In this document: positions 17,865 to 26,843 of the stretch, piece by piece
Layout: every line of letters starts with the position of its first letter
Numbering within the stretch: position 1 is the stretch's first letter
Source of the DNA: JAYPCI01 sp038124645
GTDB taxonomy: Bacteria; Pseudomonadota; Alphaproteobacteria; Pelagibacterales; Pelagibacteraceae
Reading direction: 5' to 3'
Assembly: GCA_038124645.1 (NCBI GenBank)
Contig: JAYPCI010000003.1
Coordinates: 1 to 64,000, forward strand
Length of the DNA: 64,000 nt
Notes under the pieces: model-generated
What the model was told of the DNA's origin: nothing
Databases searched by the model: none
Seen by the model: the letters and a program-made list of their open reading frames with translations, nothing else
Translations under genes and position numbers: made by a program

Positions 17865-18515
17865 TTATAATTCTGCTATTAGACTTTCGCCGGCAATTAC
17901 ATTTTGACCTAATTTTACAAATATCTGTTTAGAACTTTCAAATATAACATCCACTCTACTACCAAATCTGATCATACCTATTCTATCACCTTGAGACAAA
18001 TTTTGTCCCTCTTGAACTTCACAAACTATTCTTCTAGCTATCAATCCAGCAATTTGCACAATAATTATTGTTTTGTTAGTTTTATCTTTTAATTGATAGT
18101 AATGCCTTTCATTTTCCTCGCTTGCTTTATTTAAGGTTGCATTCAAAAATTTTCCTGGTTTATAAAACAATTTTTCAATTTGACCTGACGTAGGAATACG
18201 GTTTACGTGACAGTTAAAAACATTCATAAAAATACTTACTCTAGTAAATTTTTTATTTTCAAGTCCAAGTTCACTGGGTCCTTGAATCTCATTTATTTCT
18301 GAGACAACGCCATCTGCTGGACTGACCAAAAAGTTATCATTCCCGATTGATATTCTTTCTGGATCTCTAAAGAAAAAATATACCCAAATAGTTAGCAAAA
18401 TTGCTAACAGCCCTAAAAAATTATTAAAATTTATCAAGATCAAAGAAAGAATTATCCCGATAGCAAGGAATTTATATCCCTCTTTATGAATTTTTGGAAA
18501 AATTGTATCAAACAT
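17865..18515 (-). CDS. psd: Phosphatidylserine decarboxylase (short, archaeal/alphaproteobacterial type)
   Basis: This 216-residue protein has N-terminal membrane segments (about residues 18-50) followed by the decarboxylase core. It contains SPADGVVSEI, MNVFNCHVNRIP and the self-cleavage site in IRFGSRVDV, where the serine becomes the pyruvoyl group. It decarboxylates phosphatidylserine to phosphatidylethanolamine. It is paired with pssA. It is divergent from icd across 59 bp. Confidence 0.95.
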   Translation of the reverse strand: MFDTIFPKIHKEGYKFLAIGIILSLILINFNNFLGLLAILLTIWVYFFFRDPERISIGNDNFLVSPADGVVSEINEIQGPSELGLENKKFTRVSIFMNVFNCHVNRIPTSGQIEKLFYKPGKFLNATLNKASEENERHYYQLKDKTNKTIIIVQIAGLIARRIVCEVQEGQNLSQGDRIGMIRFGSRVDVIFESSKQIFVKLGQNVIAGESLIAEL

Positions 18516-18574
18516 TTTAATTTACTATTTTAACGTAATATGTATAAAAAGCGCTTAAAATCAATTTCTAATTT
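18516..18574. promoter_or_regulatory. Divergent psd / icd promoter region
   Basis: This 59-bp AT-rich spacer between divergent genes includes the palindrome AAGCGCTT at 18549-18556. The position requires promoters for both psd and icd here or within the gene starts. A regulatory role for the palindrome is speculative. Confidence 0.35.
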
Positions 18575-19789
18575 ATGGCGAAAATTAAAGTTAAAAACCC
18601 TGTAGTAGAATTAGACGGTGATGAAATGACTAGAATTATCTGGTCTTTTATCAAAGATAAATTAATCAAACCTTATTTAGACATCGAATTGAAGTATTAC
18701 GACCTAGGTATGGAAAGCCGTGACAAAACTTCTGACCAAATCACTGTTGATGCTGCCAATGCTATAAAAAAACATGGCGTAGGTGTTAAGTGCGCAACTA
18801 TTACTCCTGACGAAGCTAGAGTTAAAGAGTTTAGTCTTCAAAAAATGTGGAAGTCTCCAAATGGAACAATAAGAAATATTTTAGGAGGCACAGTATTTAG
18901 GGAACCGATTATTTGCAAAAATATTCCTAAACTTGTTCCTGGGTGGACGCAGCCAATTGTAATTGGAAGACATGCTTTTGGTGATCAATATCGAGCCACT
19001 GATTTTAAAGTTCCTGGTAAAGGTAAATTAAAAATAAGTTGGACTTCTGAAGATGGTAAAGACAAAATAGAAGAGGAAGTTTTTGATTTTCCAAGTTCAG
19101 GTATCTCATTAGCAATGTATAATTTGGACAACTCAATTAAAGATTTTGCCCGTGCCTGCATGAACTATGGCCTGAATAGAAAATGGCCTGTCTATATGTC
19201 AACAAAGAATACAATTTTAAAAGTTTATGATGGTAGATTTAAAGATTTATTTCAAGAAGTGTTTGAAAAAGAATTTAAAGCTGAGTTTGAGAAAAATAAA
19301 ATTACTTACGAACACCGATTGATTGACGATATGGTTGCATGTGCCATGAAATGGAATGGTGCATATATATGGGCCTGTAAAAATTACGATGGTGATGTGC
19401 AATCAGACACGGTTGCTCAAGGATTTGGTTCTTTGGGTTTGATGACTAGTGTTTTAATGACACCGGATGGTAAAACTGTTGAGTCTGAAGCGGCACATGG
19501 AACCGTGACTAGACATTATAGACAACATCAACAAGGCAAAGAAACATCCACGAATCCTATAGCATCAATTTTTGCTTGGACAAGAGGACTGGCACATAGA
19601 GGTAAATTAGATTCAAATAAAGAGCTGATTGATTTTGCTAATACATTAGAAAAAGTTTGCGTTGAAACAGTTGAAAGTGGATCTATGACGAAAGATTTAG
19701 CAATTTTAATAGATAAAAATTCTAAATATTTAACAACGAACCAATTTCTAGAAGCTATTAATTCCAATTTAAAAAAAAAATTAAATTAA
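18575..19789 (+). CDS. icd: NADP-dependent isocitrate dehydrogenase (eukaryote-like dimeric type)
   Basis: This 404-residue protein has the layout of the short eukaryote-like IDH family: VELDGDEMTRIIW at the N-terminus, LQKMWKSPNGTIRNILGGTVFREPI, RHAFGDQYRATDF, the metal site DDMVACAMKW, and GTVTRHYRQHQQGKETSTNPIASIFAW near the cofactor site. It converts isocitrate to 2-oxoglutarate in the TCA cycle. This type is common in alphaproteobacteria. It overlaps the convergent alaS stop by 9 bp. Confidence 0.97.
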   Translation: MAKIKVKNPVVELDGDEMTRIIWSFIKDKLIKPYLDIELKYYDLGMESRDKTSDQITVDAANAIKKHGVGVKCATITPDEARVKEFSLQKMWKSPNGTIRNILGGTVFREPIICKNIPKLVPGWTQPIVIGRHAFGDQYRATDFKVPGKGKLKISWTSEDGKDKIEEEVFDFPSSGISLAMYNLDNSIKDFARACMNYGLNRKWPVYMSTKNTILKVYDGRFKDLFQEVFEKEFKAEFEKNKITYEHRLIDDMVACAMKWNGAYIWACKNYDGDVQSDTVAQGFGSLGLMTSVLMTPDGKTVESEAAHGTVTRHYRQHQQGKETSTNPIASIFAWTRGLAHRGKLDSNKELIDFANTLEKVCVETVESGSMTKDLAILIDKNSKYLTTNQFLEAINSNLKKKLN

Positions 19790-22459
19790 ACTAGACTCTA
19801 TAATCTCTCTAACTTTAGAAATATCAGCCTTCTTCACCCCTCCTGCTTGGGCAAAATCTTTTCTTCCACCGCCGCCTGAACCTCCTAGAACTTGCGCAGC
19901 TTGTTTTACTAATTTAACAGCATCATATTTTTCTATTAATTTATTAGTAACGCCTACTGCTAATCCTATTTTATCATCAGAGACACTGATAGCTAATACT
20001 ACACCTTCTTTTATTTCTTTTTTTCCTTGATCAACTAACTTTCTTAGTTCTTTTGATGGAAGACCCTCAAGAAACTGATATCTGAAAATAAAATTGTTAA
20101 TTTTTTTGTCATTAATAATATTTTTATTCTTATCTGATAATATCTTTTTAATTTTTTCAGACTCTAATTTTTTATTAAGCTCCTTTATTTGATCAGGTTT
20201 TTCAAGATTGCTTATGTTTGGGGGAAGACTAATATTTAAATTTATTAGTTCTTTTTTTAATGTTTCAATTAATTTGTCTTCCTCTTCAGATTTTGTTTGA
20301 TTAATTTGTTGAATATTTTGTTCGTATATTTCTAATTGCTTCCCTCTTAAAGCTTCTACTCTTCTAATCCCTGAAGCGATTGAAGATTGACTTATAACTT
20401 TAAATTTACCTATGTCCTTAGTATTTTTGACATGAGTTCCTCCACACAACTCTATCGAAAAGAAATTATTATTTTCTTTACCCATAAAAACCACTCTCAC
20501 TTCCTCGCCATATTTTTCCCCAAACAAAGCAAGTGCACCTAGATCTGTAGCTTCTTTAGGAGTCATAATTCGTGTTTGTACTTCTGAAGAACTTTGAACA
20601 TAATTATTAACCATTTTATCAATTTTGATTAAGTCATCTTTTTCTATAGGTTTATTATGACTAAAATCAAATCTAAGTCTTTCAGGTGTTACCAGTGATC
20701 CTTTTTGCGCTACATGCTTACCGAGAGTTCGCCTTAAAGACTCATGCAATAAATGTGTCGCTGAATGATATGCTTTTGAATTATCTCTTTTTTCTTTATT
20801 AATTTCCAAAGATACGGATTGACCAGTTTTAATTGTACCTGATTTAACTTCTCCGATGTGTAAAAATAAATCGCCAAACTTTTTTTGAGTATCATTTATA
20901 ACTATTTCGCAATTATCATTAAAAATTTTACCTTGATCACCTACTTGCCCTCCCGATTCTGCATAAAAAGGTGTTTGATTGGTAATAACTGCAATTTTAT
21001 CTCCTGCTTTAGCTGTATCTTTAAATTCATCATTTACAGATAATTTTAAAACTACTCCCTGCGCTTTTTCAAATTCATAACCTAAAAATTCTGTAGGATT
21101 TAGATCTTCTCTAACCTTAAACCATTTTTTATCCAAAGATTTATCGCCTGAGCCTTTCCAATTAGCTCTAGCAAGATTTTTACTTTGTTCCATGTGTTTA
21201 TTAAATTCTTCAATATCAACTTTTAATTTTTTGTTTTTTAAAATATCAGCAGTAAGATCAAGTGGAAAACCATAAGTATCATATAATTTAAAAGCAACCT
21301 CACCCGGTAAAGTTTTATTTTTAACTTTTAAGATATTTTCTTCTAAAATTTTAATACCTCTTACGAGTAAAGATGAAAATTTTTCCTCTTCATTTTTTAA
21401 AGTCTCTATTATTAAATCTTTAGCTCGTCCTAATTCTGGATAACTAGAGTCCATTTCTGATAAAAGACTATTAAATAGTCTAAAAAATACAGGATCTTTA
21501 CAACCAAGCGTATGTGCGTGACGCATACCCCTTCTCATGATCCTTCTTAGCACATAACCTCTTCCTTCATTTGAAGGTAAAACGCCCTCAGCAATTAAAA
21601 AACTTGCGGCTCTTAAATGATCAGCTATTACACGATGACTTGCTATTGTATTTGAGTTTACTTTTGTTTTTGTTATATCAGCTGATGCTTGCATTATTTT
21701 TTGAAAATGATCTATTTCGTAGTTGTCATGAGTTCCTTGTAAGACAGCAGTCATTCTTTCAAGACCCATTCCTGTATCGACCGAAGGCTTGGGTAGATTT
21801 ATTCTTTTATTTTTATCTATTTGTTCAAATTGCATAAATACTAAATTCCAAATCTCAATAAAACGATCTCCATCTTGATCTTTTGACCCTGGAGGCCCCC
21901 CTTGAAGTTTGTCCCCATGATCATAAAAAATTTCTGAACATGGACCACATGGACCTGTATCACCCATTGACCAGAAATTATCAGTGGTTGAAATTTTAAT
22001 TATTCTACTTTCAGGAAGTCCTGCTATTTTTTTCCATAATTTAAAAGACTCTTCATCTTCTGAAAAAACAGTCGCTGTTAATTTTTCTTTGGGTAGAGAA
22101 AATTCTTTTGTTAATAATTGCCAGGCATAATTAATAGCTTGTTCTTTAAAATAATCACCAAAGGAAAAATTACCTAACATCTCAAAAAATGTGTGGTGGC
22201 GAGGAGTATAACCAACATTATCTAAATCATTATGTTTACCGCCTGCTCGAACACATTTTTGTGCAGTAGTTGCAGTTTTATAAGATCTTTTTTCTAAGCC
22301 TGTAAAAACATTTTTAAATTGTACCATCCCAGAATTGGTAAACATTAAAGTTGGATCGTTATTTGGAACTAAATTGCTTGAATGCACTTCTTCATGATTA
22401 TTTTTTTTAAAATAATCTAAGTATTTTTTTCTTACATCTGTAAGTAGAAATTTAGCCAT
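19781..22459 (-). CDS. alaS: Alanyl-tRNA synthetase
   Basis: This 892-residue protein is full length. The class II catalytic core spans about residues 1-250 (TNSGMVQFKN, GYTPRHHTFFEMLGNFSFGDYF, DTGMGLERM). The tRNA recognition region is followed by the editing domain with zinc-type ligands HSATHLLH and CGGTH. A C-terminal coiled-coil/DHHA1 domain ends in GGSGGGGRKDFAQAGG. It charges tRNA-Ala. It lies downstream of recA, separated by a recA terminator, and meets icd tail to tail with 9 bp overlap. Confidence 0.98.
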   Translation of the reverse strand: MAKFLLTDVRKKYLDYFKKNNHEEVHSSNLVPNNDPTLMFTNSGMVQFKNVFTGLEKRSYKTATTAQKCVRAGGKHNDLDNVGYTPRHHTFFEMLGNFSFGDYFKEQAINYAWQLLTKEFSLPKEKLTATVFSEDEESFKLWKKIAGLPESRIIKISTTDNFWSMGDTGPCGPCSEIFYDHGDKLQGGPPGSKDQDGDRFIEIWNLVFMQFEQIDKNKRINLPKPSVDTGMGLERMTAVLQGTHDNYEIDHFQKIMQASADITKTKVNSNTIASHRVIADHLRAASFLIAEGVLPSNEGRGYVLRRIMRRGMRHAHTLGCKDPVFFRLFNSLLSEMDSSYPELGRAKDLIIETLKNEEEKFSSLLVRGIKILEENILKVKNKTLPGEVAFKLYDTYGFPLDLTADILKNKKLKVDIEEFNKHMEQSKNLARANWKGSGDKSLDKKWFKVREDLNPTEFLGYEFEKAQGVVLKLSVNDEFKDTAKAGDKIAVITNQTPFYAESGGQVGDQGKIFNDNCEIVINDTQKKFGDLFLHIGEVKSGTIKTGQSVSLEINKEKRDNSKAYHSATHLLHESLRRTLGKHVAQKGSLVTPERLRFDFSHNKPIEKDDLIKIDKMVNNYVQSSSEVQTRIMTPKEATDLGALALFGEKYGEEVRVVFMGKENNNFFSIELCGGTHVKNTKDIGKFKVISQSSIASGIRRVEALRGKQLEIYEQNIQQINQTKSEEEDKLIETLKKELINLNISLPPNISNLEKPDQIKELNKKLESEKIKKILSDKNKNIINDKKINNFIFRYQFLEGLPSKELRKLVDQGKKEIKEGVVLAISVSDDKIGLAVGVTNKLIEKYDAVKLVKQAAQVLGGSGGGGRKDFAQAGGVKKADISKVREIIESSLI

Positions 22460-22513
22460 ATTGATTAAAATACAGTTATATTTTTTTATTGTCTATAATT
22501 GAAAATAAAATAA

Positions 22514-22545
22514 AAACACGGAAGTTTGTTAAAACTTCCGTGTTT
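22514..22545 (-). terminator. Rho-independent terminator after recA
   Basis: A perfect 14-bp stem (22514-22527 pairs with 22532-22545) encloses a 4-nt loop and lies 18 bp past the recA stop. On the minus strand it is followed by a T-rich tract (TTTATTTTATTTT). It separates recA from alaS. It is one of only two strong intrinsic terminators I found in the window. Confidence 0.9.
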
Positions 22546-22563
22546 GAGAGTATTCGATGGAAT

Positions 22564-23661
22564 TTATTCTTCTTTATCGCTAATTTTTTCTTTTGGAGAT
22601 GGATTTCCTTCTATTTTTTTAGAAATTAATCCTGCTTTATCTCTGATGGCTTTTTCTATTTCATCAGCAACTTGAGTATTTTGCTCTAAATAAGATTTGG
22701 CATTCTCTCTGCCTTGTCCAATTTTCTCACCTTTGTAAGCATACCAAGCACCAGATTTCTCTAAAATTTCAGCTTTAGCACCTAAATCAATAAGTTCACC
22801 TGATTTGCTGATACCTTTGCCATACATTAGATCAAATTCAACTACTTTAAAAGGAGGTGCAACTTTGTTTTTAACTACTTTAACCCTAGTTGTATTTCCA
22901 ATTATTTCATCTTTATCTTTAATTGCTCCTACTCTTCTAATATCCATTCTTACAGATGAGTAAAATTTTAAAGCGTTTCCACCAGATGTAGTCTCAGGGT
23001 TTCCAAACATCACACCAATTTTCATTCTTATTTGATTTATAAAAATCACCATAGTGTTTGCTTTTGCTATAGATCCCGTTAATTTTCTCAGCGCCTGACT
23101 CATTAATCTGGATTGAAGACCAACGTGAGTGTCGCCCATTTCACCTTCTAACTCAGCTTTTGGTGTTAAAGCAGCAACAGAGTCTATAACTAACACTGAA
23201 ACTGAACCTGATTTAATTAGGGTATCTGCAATTTCTAGAGCTTGCTCACCTGTATCTGGTTGTGAAATTAGTAATTCATCTGTTTTTACACCTAATTTTT
23301 TGGCATAACTTGGATCCATTGCATGTTCAGCGTCAACGAAAGCACAAATGCCGCCTGCTTTTTGAGCTTCAGCAACTACTTGTAACGCCAATGTTGTTTT
23401 TCCTGAAGATTCTGGACCATAAATTTCAATTATTCTACCTTTTGGTAGACCGCCAATGCCTAATGCTAGATCAAGACTTAAAGAACCAGTAGAAATAGCT
23501 TCTATATCTATCGCTTTCTGTTGACCCAATCTCATAATTGAGCCTTTTCCAAAGTTTTGGTCTATTTGACTAATTGCAGCATCTAAAGACTTTTGTTTTG
23601 CCTTATTTTCCTGCTCTTTTTTGTTATCTGACTTAACAACTTTTAAATTATTTTTATTCAT
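22564..23661 (-). CDS. recA: Recombinase RecA
   Basis: This 365-residue protein has the RecA core with Walker A GPESSGKT at residues 82-89. The LVIDSVAALTPKAELEGEMGD segment, loop L2 (GGNALKFYSSVRMDIRR) and an acidic C-terminal tail are present. It drives homologous recombination and is the SOS co-protease. The ATG at 23661 is preceded by a GAGG ribosome-binding sequence about 7 nt away. A possible SOS-like half-match lies 40 bp upstream, and a strong terminator follows. Confidence 0.98.
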   Translation of the reverse strand: MNKNNLKVVKSDNKKEQENKAKQKSLDAAISQIDQNFGKGSIMRLGQQKAIDIEAISTGSLSLDLALGIGGLPKGRIIEIYGPESSGKTTLALQVVAEAQKAGGICAFVDAEHAMDPSYAKKLGVKTDELLISQPDTGEQALEIADTLIKSGSVSVLVIDSVAALTPKAELEGEMGDTHVGLQSRLMSQALRKLTGSIAKANTMVIFINQIRMKIGVMFGNPETTSGGNALKFYSSVRMDIRRVGAIKDKDEIIGNTTRVKVVKNKVAPPFKVVEFDLMYGKGISKSGELIDLGAKAEILEKSGAWYAYKGEKIGQGRENAKSYLEQNTQVADEIEKAIRDKAGLISKKIEGNPSPKEKISDKEE

Positions 23662-23700
23662 ATTTTACCTCTTTTTTTTAATCGAATCGTTAATATAAAT

Positions 23701-23715
23701 GTACACATTTTGTTC
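23701..23715. promoter_or_regulatory. recA: Possible LexA-type (GTTC-N7-GTTC-like) site upstream of recA
   Basis: The sequence GTAC-N7-GTTC matches seven of eight fixed bases of the alphaproteobacterial SOS direct repeat GTTC-N7-GTTC. It lies 40 bp upstream of the recA start. One mismatch and AT-rich context mean chance is possible, and no lexA gene lies in the window. Confidence 0.3.
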
Positions 23716-23756
23716 TTTTTAGCAAGTATTAATATTTTATGAGCAAAATGAGGGTA

Positions 23757-25204
23757 TTAGCTTGCTGTTAGATTATCGAAAGTAAGCCTACCGATAATAG
23801 CCATAAGTTCAAATTTTGAAATCATGTAGTCTTTTTGAGCTTTAGCAAGATTAATTTTAGCATTTAATAAAAGTGTTCTGGATTGAATTACCTCTAACGT
23901 GGTCCTTTTTTTGCCTGTCTCGTATTCTAAAGTAATTCCCTCATTAGCAATTTCAGCGGCTTTTACCTGGGCTTCAGTAGACTTTAAAACACTCTGAAAT
24001 GATTGAAATTTAGACCATGAATTTGAAGTATCAGTCTTATTTTTTTTAAGATTATCCTCGTAAAGTAATTTGTACTGAGCGACTTTATATTTTGCTTTTT
24101 TTATAGTTGAGAGATTTTCTCCACCTTTAAAAATAGGCCATGTAACGGTCGCTTTCACTGTCTCTTGATCTTGATCATCAACAGTAGAACTTGTACCTGA
24201 GGACTCTGAAGATTTAAATGACAAAGTAGCTGATGGAGAAAGACCCGCTCTCTCTATATTTAAATCTTTTTCTGATATTAAATAATCAATTTGAGAGATT
24301 AATAATCCAGGGTTATTTTTTTCAGACTCTTGTAAAGCAGTTACTAAATTATTAGGTAAGTTAAGTTTGAAATCAACAAAAGAAACAATTTCAGGAACTT
24401 CAGTACCAATCACCCTTATAAAATTTTCCTTACTAGCTACATATTCTGTTTCCGATCTTATTAAATTAGCATAAGCACCAGCTAATGAGGATTCTGATTG
24501 GGCTAAATCAGTAAGACTTATTTCGCCTCTTTGCAAACGTGCTCTATCGGTCTCAACTTGTCTTTCAAAAAGGTCATTGTTTTCTTTATAAAATTTAAGG
24601 CTTTCTCCCTTATAATATAAATCATAATATGCATTGAGCGCGTCTAACATCACTGATTGCTCTGTACTTTTAAGTTTAATTTTTGCTTGTTCAACTTCTA
24701 ATTCAGATTTTTTATAATTATTAATACCTTGAAAACCNNNNNNNNNNNNNNNNNNNNNNNNNNNNNNNNNNNNNNNNNNNNNNNNNNNNNNNNNNNNNNN
24801 NNNNNNNNNNNNNNNNNNNNNNNNNNNNNNNNNNNNNTTGCTTGTTCAACTTCTAATTCAGATTTTTTATAATTATTAATACCTTGAAAACCATCAAATA
24901 TTTTTTGGGTAATTTCATAAGATCTTGTTTCTGATTGAAGATTGGTATCTGATAAAGAACTTCCGCTTGAATTTGTTCTATTTGTAGAATTTTGATCTGA
25001 AATATCCCCTGAAATAGTTAAATTTGGAAGAAACTTGCTTCTTGATATATTTTTATTTTCGTTGATGGCAGAAAAATTTTGTCTTTCTGCATTTAATTTA
25101 GAGTTTCCTTCATAAGCACTTTTTAAATAATTATCTAATTCTGCAGCATTTAAAAAGTTAAATGAAAATAAAATTATTAAAGATATTTTAAGAAATTTAA
25201 TCAT
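23757..25204 (-). CDS. tolC: TolC-family outer-membrane efflux protein, intact once a false gap is removed
   Basis: The gene appears as two pieces around a 100-N gap, but the 55 bases on each side of the gap are identical. Collapsing the repeat joins the pieces in frame (…KKSELEVEQA then KIKLKSTEQS then VMLDALNAYYD) into one 430-residue protein. A signal peptide (residues 1-20) is followed by TolC repeats rich in coiled-coil sequence, such as EIANEGITLEYETGKRTTLEV-like and LNAKINLAKAQKDYMISKFELMAIIGRL segments. TolC proteins form the outer-membrane channel of type I secretion and tripartite efflux systems; no partner pump is adjacent. Its start overlaps the kinase gene stop in an ATGA. Confidence 0.92.
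24683..24737. repeat. Left copy of 55-bp contig-end duplication
   Basis: Identical to 24838-24892. It is an unmerged contig overlap, most likely one assembler k-mer length, rather than a biological repeat. Confidence 0.92.
24738..24837. other. Spurious assembly gap (100 N) with 55-bp duplicated flanks
   Basis: The 55 bases ending at 24737 are identical to the 55 bases beginning at 24838. The two contigs therefore overlap and should be merged rather than spaced. Deleting the N run and one copy restores an uninterrupted tolC frame of 1293 nt (431 codons). Confidence 0.95.
24838..24892. repeat. Right copy of 55-bp contig-end duplication
   Basis: Identical to 24683-24737; see that entry. Within tolC it encodes the GFQGINNYKKSELEVEQA segment. 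Confidence 0.92.
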
Positions 25205-26094
25205 AAAAATTTAATTTTACTTAATTTGTGTTTATTGTCTAAATCAATTATAACATCTGCATATTTAAAACGGTCCGCAAGCATTTGTTTGGTTATTCTT
25301 TCATAAAACATTACAAACCTTTTAATTTCTTTATTGCTCATTATTCTTGAACCACTTTTTTTATATTTAAGTTTTTGTTCTTGAAGCATTCTCCATTTTA
25401 AAACATGTTTAAATGAAGGTACTTTTAAAAATATAAATTTGTCTAATTTTTTGAAGACATTAATATATTTATTTTTTAACTCAAGATTTACTTTTTGCCT
25501 CCACATACAATCCCTATCTTCAAACTTTTCTAAATTATTAATAGGTTTTAACAATTTTTTTTGATTTTGTGGCCTAGCACCTATGCACCAGCCTTCAAAA
25601 AATATAACATTTGGGCACTGCTTTACAAATTGCCACTTCTTTTTTTTATTTCTATCATCCTTTGATTTATCAAAGGTGGGGATATGAAAACTTTTAAATT
25701 TTTTTCTTTTAATAATCTTAAATATATTTGTAGCTAAATTTATATCGTGAGTTCCTGGAACGCCACGCGTTTGAAATAAAGGATGAATTTTTTTAGACAT
25801 AACAATCCTTTCTTTCCTGGTTTTATAAAGATCATCAATTGAAAAAATTACAGTCGAAAGTTTGTATTTGTATTGTAAAATTAATTTTAAAATTTGACTT
25901 ATGGTGCTTTTGCCGGATCCTTGACCACCTGCTAAACCAATGACAAAAGTTCTTTTTTTTTTAAGGACATTCTTATTTATATAATCAGCTATTGGTAAAT
26001 AAAAATTATTTAATTGTCCAACCTTATCGTGAAATGGTTCACCAATAGCTTCTTGTTCTTTAAAAAAAAGTAAATACCTTTTGAGAAGATTCAT
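25201..26094 (-). CDS. D-glycerate 3-kinase-like P-loop kinase
   Basis: This 297-residue protein has a P-loop GLAGGQGSGKST at residues 53-64. Features of the plant-type glycerate kinase/YggC/Tda10 group follow: FSIDDLYKTRKER, HPLFQTRGVPGTHD, IFFEGWCIGARPQ, and a C-terminal RFVMFYERITKQML. In plants the enzyme phosphorylates D-glycerate to 3-phosphoglycerate. The bacterial role is inferred from these motifs. It overlaps tolC by 4 bp downstream and abuts the DsbA-like gene upstream (shared base 26094). Confidence 0.8.
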   Translation of the reverse strand: MNLLKRYLLFFKEQEAIGEPFHDKVGQLNNFYLPIADYINKNVLKKKRTFVIGLAGGQGSGKSTISQILKLILQYKYKLSTVIFSIDDLYKTRKERIVMSKKIHPLFQTRGVPGTHDINLATNIFKIIKRKKFKSFHIPTFDKSKDDRNKKKKWQFVKQCPNVIFFEGWCIGARPQNQKKLLKPINNLEKFEDRDCMWRQKVNLELKNKYINVFKKLDKFIFLKVPSFKHVLKWRMLQEQKLKYKKSGSRIMSNKEIKRFVMFYERITKQMLADRFKYADVIIDLDNKHKLSKIKFL

Positions 26095-26693
26095 TAGACT
26101 TTTTTTTGTATAGCTAATTCTAAAAAATCTATTCTGTCTTGCCCCCAGAATAACTCTTTATCAAATATATATGTAGGAGCTCCAAAAACTCCGTTGGCTA
26201 TAGCTTCTTCAGTATTTTTTTTGTACTCAATTTCATTCTCCTTTGAAAGAGTAACCTGACTTAAATCTTTAAAACTTAAACCTACCTTCTCACATGCCTG
26301 CTCAATTACTTTAATGTCAGATATATCTTTTTCATCTGACCAAAGATTTTTTAATAACTCGTGTCCTAAAATCAGTTTTTTACCTAATTTGATTGATGCA
26401 ATGACAAAATAATTAGGCAGATGAGGATTTGTTGGGGGAAAAAATTTTGGTTTTAAGTTAAGTTTAATATTCAGAAACTCACTCCAACGTTTTAATTCAT
26501 CTAATCGATATTTTTGTCTTTCTGGACTTCTTTGTGGAACTGGCAAACCACCAGTTTTAGGAAAAATGCCACCCACCAAGTCACAGGGTTTCTCTAGAAC
26601 TTCAACTTTGTACTTTTTTACAAGATCTTGAAATCTTTTAGAACCGAGGTAAGCAAATGGTGAGGCAACGCTATAGTAATACTCAATGATCAT
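26094..26693 (-). CDS. 2-hydroxychromene-2-carboxylate isomerase-like (DsbA/kappa-GST fold) protein
   Basis: This 199-residue protein begins IEYYYSVASPFAYLGS, the typical start of HCCA isomerases, with the serine that replaces the DsbA cysteine. The PQRSPERQKYR region and the C-terminal NGVFGAPTYIFDKELFWGQDR segment also match. HCCA isomerase acts in naphthalene breakdown, but many relatives in non-degraders have unknown glutathione-dependent roles. Nothing nearby suggests aromatic catabolism. It appears to be first in an operon with the kinase and tolC. Confidence 0.8.
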   Translation of the reverse strand: MIIEYYYSVASPFAYLGSKRFQDLVKKYKVEVLEKPCDLVGGIFPKTGGLPVPQRSPERQKYRLDELKRWSEFLNIKLNLKPKFFPPTNPHLPNYFVIASIKLGKKLILGHELLKNLWSDEKDISDIKVIEQACEKVGLSFKDLSQVTLSKENEIEYKKNTEEAIANGVFGAPTYIFDKELFWGQDRIDFLELAIQKKV

Positions 26694-26843
26694 TGAGCAG
26701 ATTTAATATGTTTTTAAGTTACAAGTAAATCGCTAGTGTGAACCAAATATTGTAATATTTATCCACAGAGATACCTCATTCGGTATTCGATGTTCACGTT
26801 TTGATTCACTTTTGATTCACTATTAGACTCATAATACAACCAA
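26694..26843. promoter_or_regulatory. 150-bp intergenic region with inverted repeat, DnaA-box match and tandem 11-bp repeat
   Basis: This spacer lies upstream of the HCCA-isomerase/kinase/tolC genes and downstream of the GT2 gene, all on the minus strand. It holds the inverted repeat AAATATT-GT-AATATTT (26745-26760), a perfect DnaA-box 9-mer TTATCCACA (26759-26767), and two head-to-tail copies of TTTTGATTCAC (26799-26809, 26810-26820). It should contain the promoter for the downstream operon. No coding sequence is apparent. Confidence 0.5.
26799..26820. repeat. Tandem 11-bp direct repeat (two copies)
   Basis: TTTTGATTCAC occurs twice with no spacer. An 11-bp period is about one DNA helical turn, which would fit a protein-binding site. 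That function is inference only. Confidence 0.6.

Noticed and set aside
24683..24892. 55-bp direct repeat as a genuine duplication or mobile-element scar
   Set aside because: Perfect identity exactly at both edges of an N run, plus restoration of the tolC frame on collapse, makes a contig overlap far more likely.
26759..26767. Replication origin marked by a perfect DnaA box
   Set aside because: It is a single box with no cluster, no AT-rich unwinding block distinct from the background, and no dnaA or par genes nearby. One such match is expected by chance.
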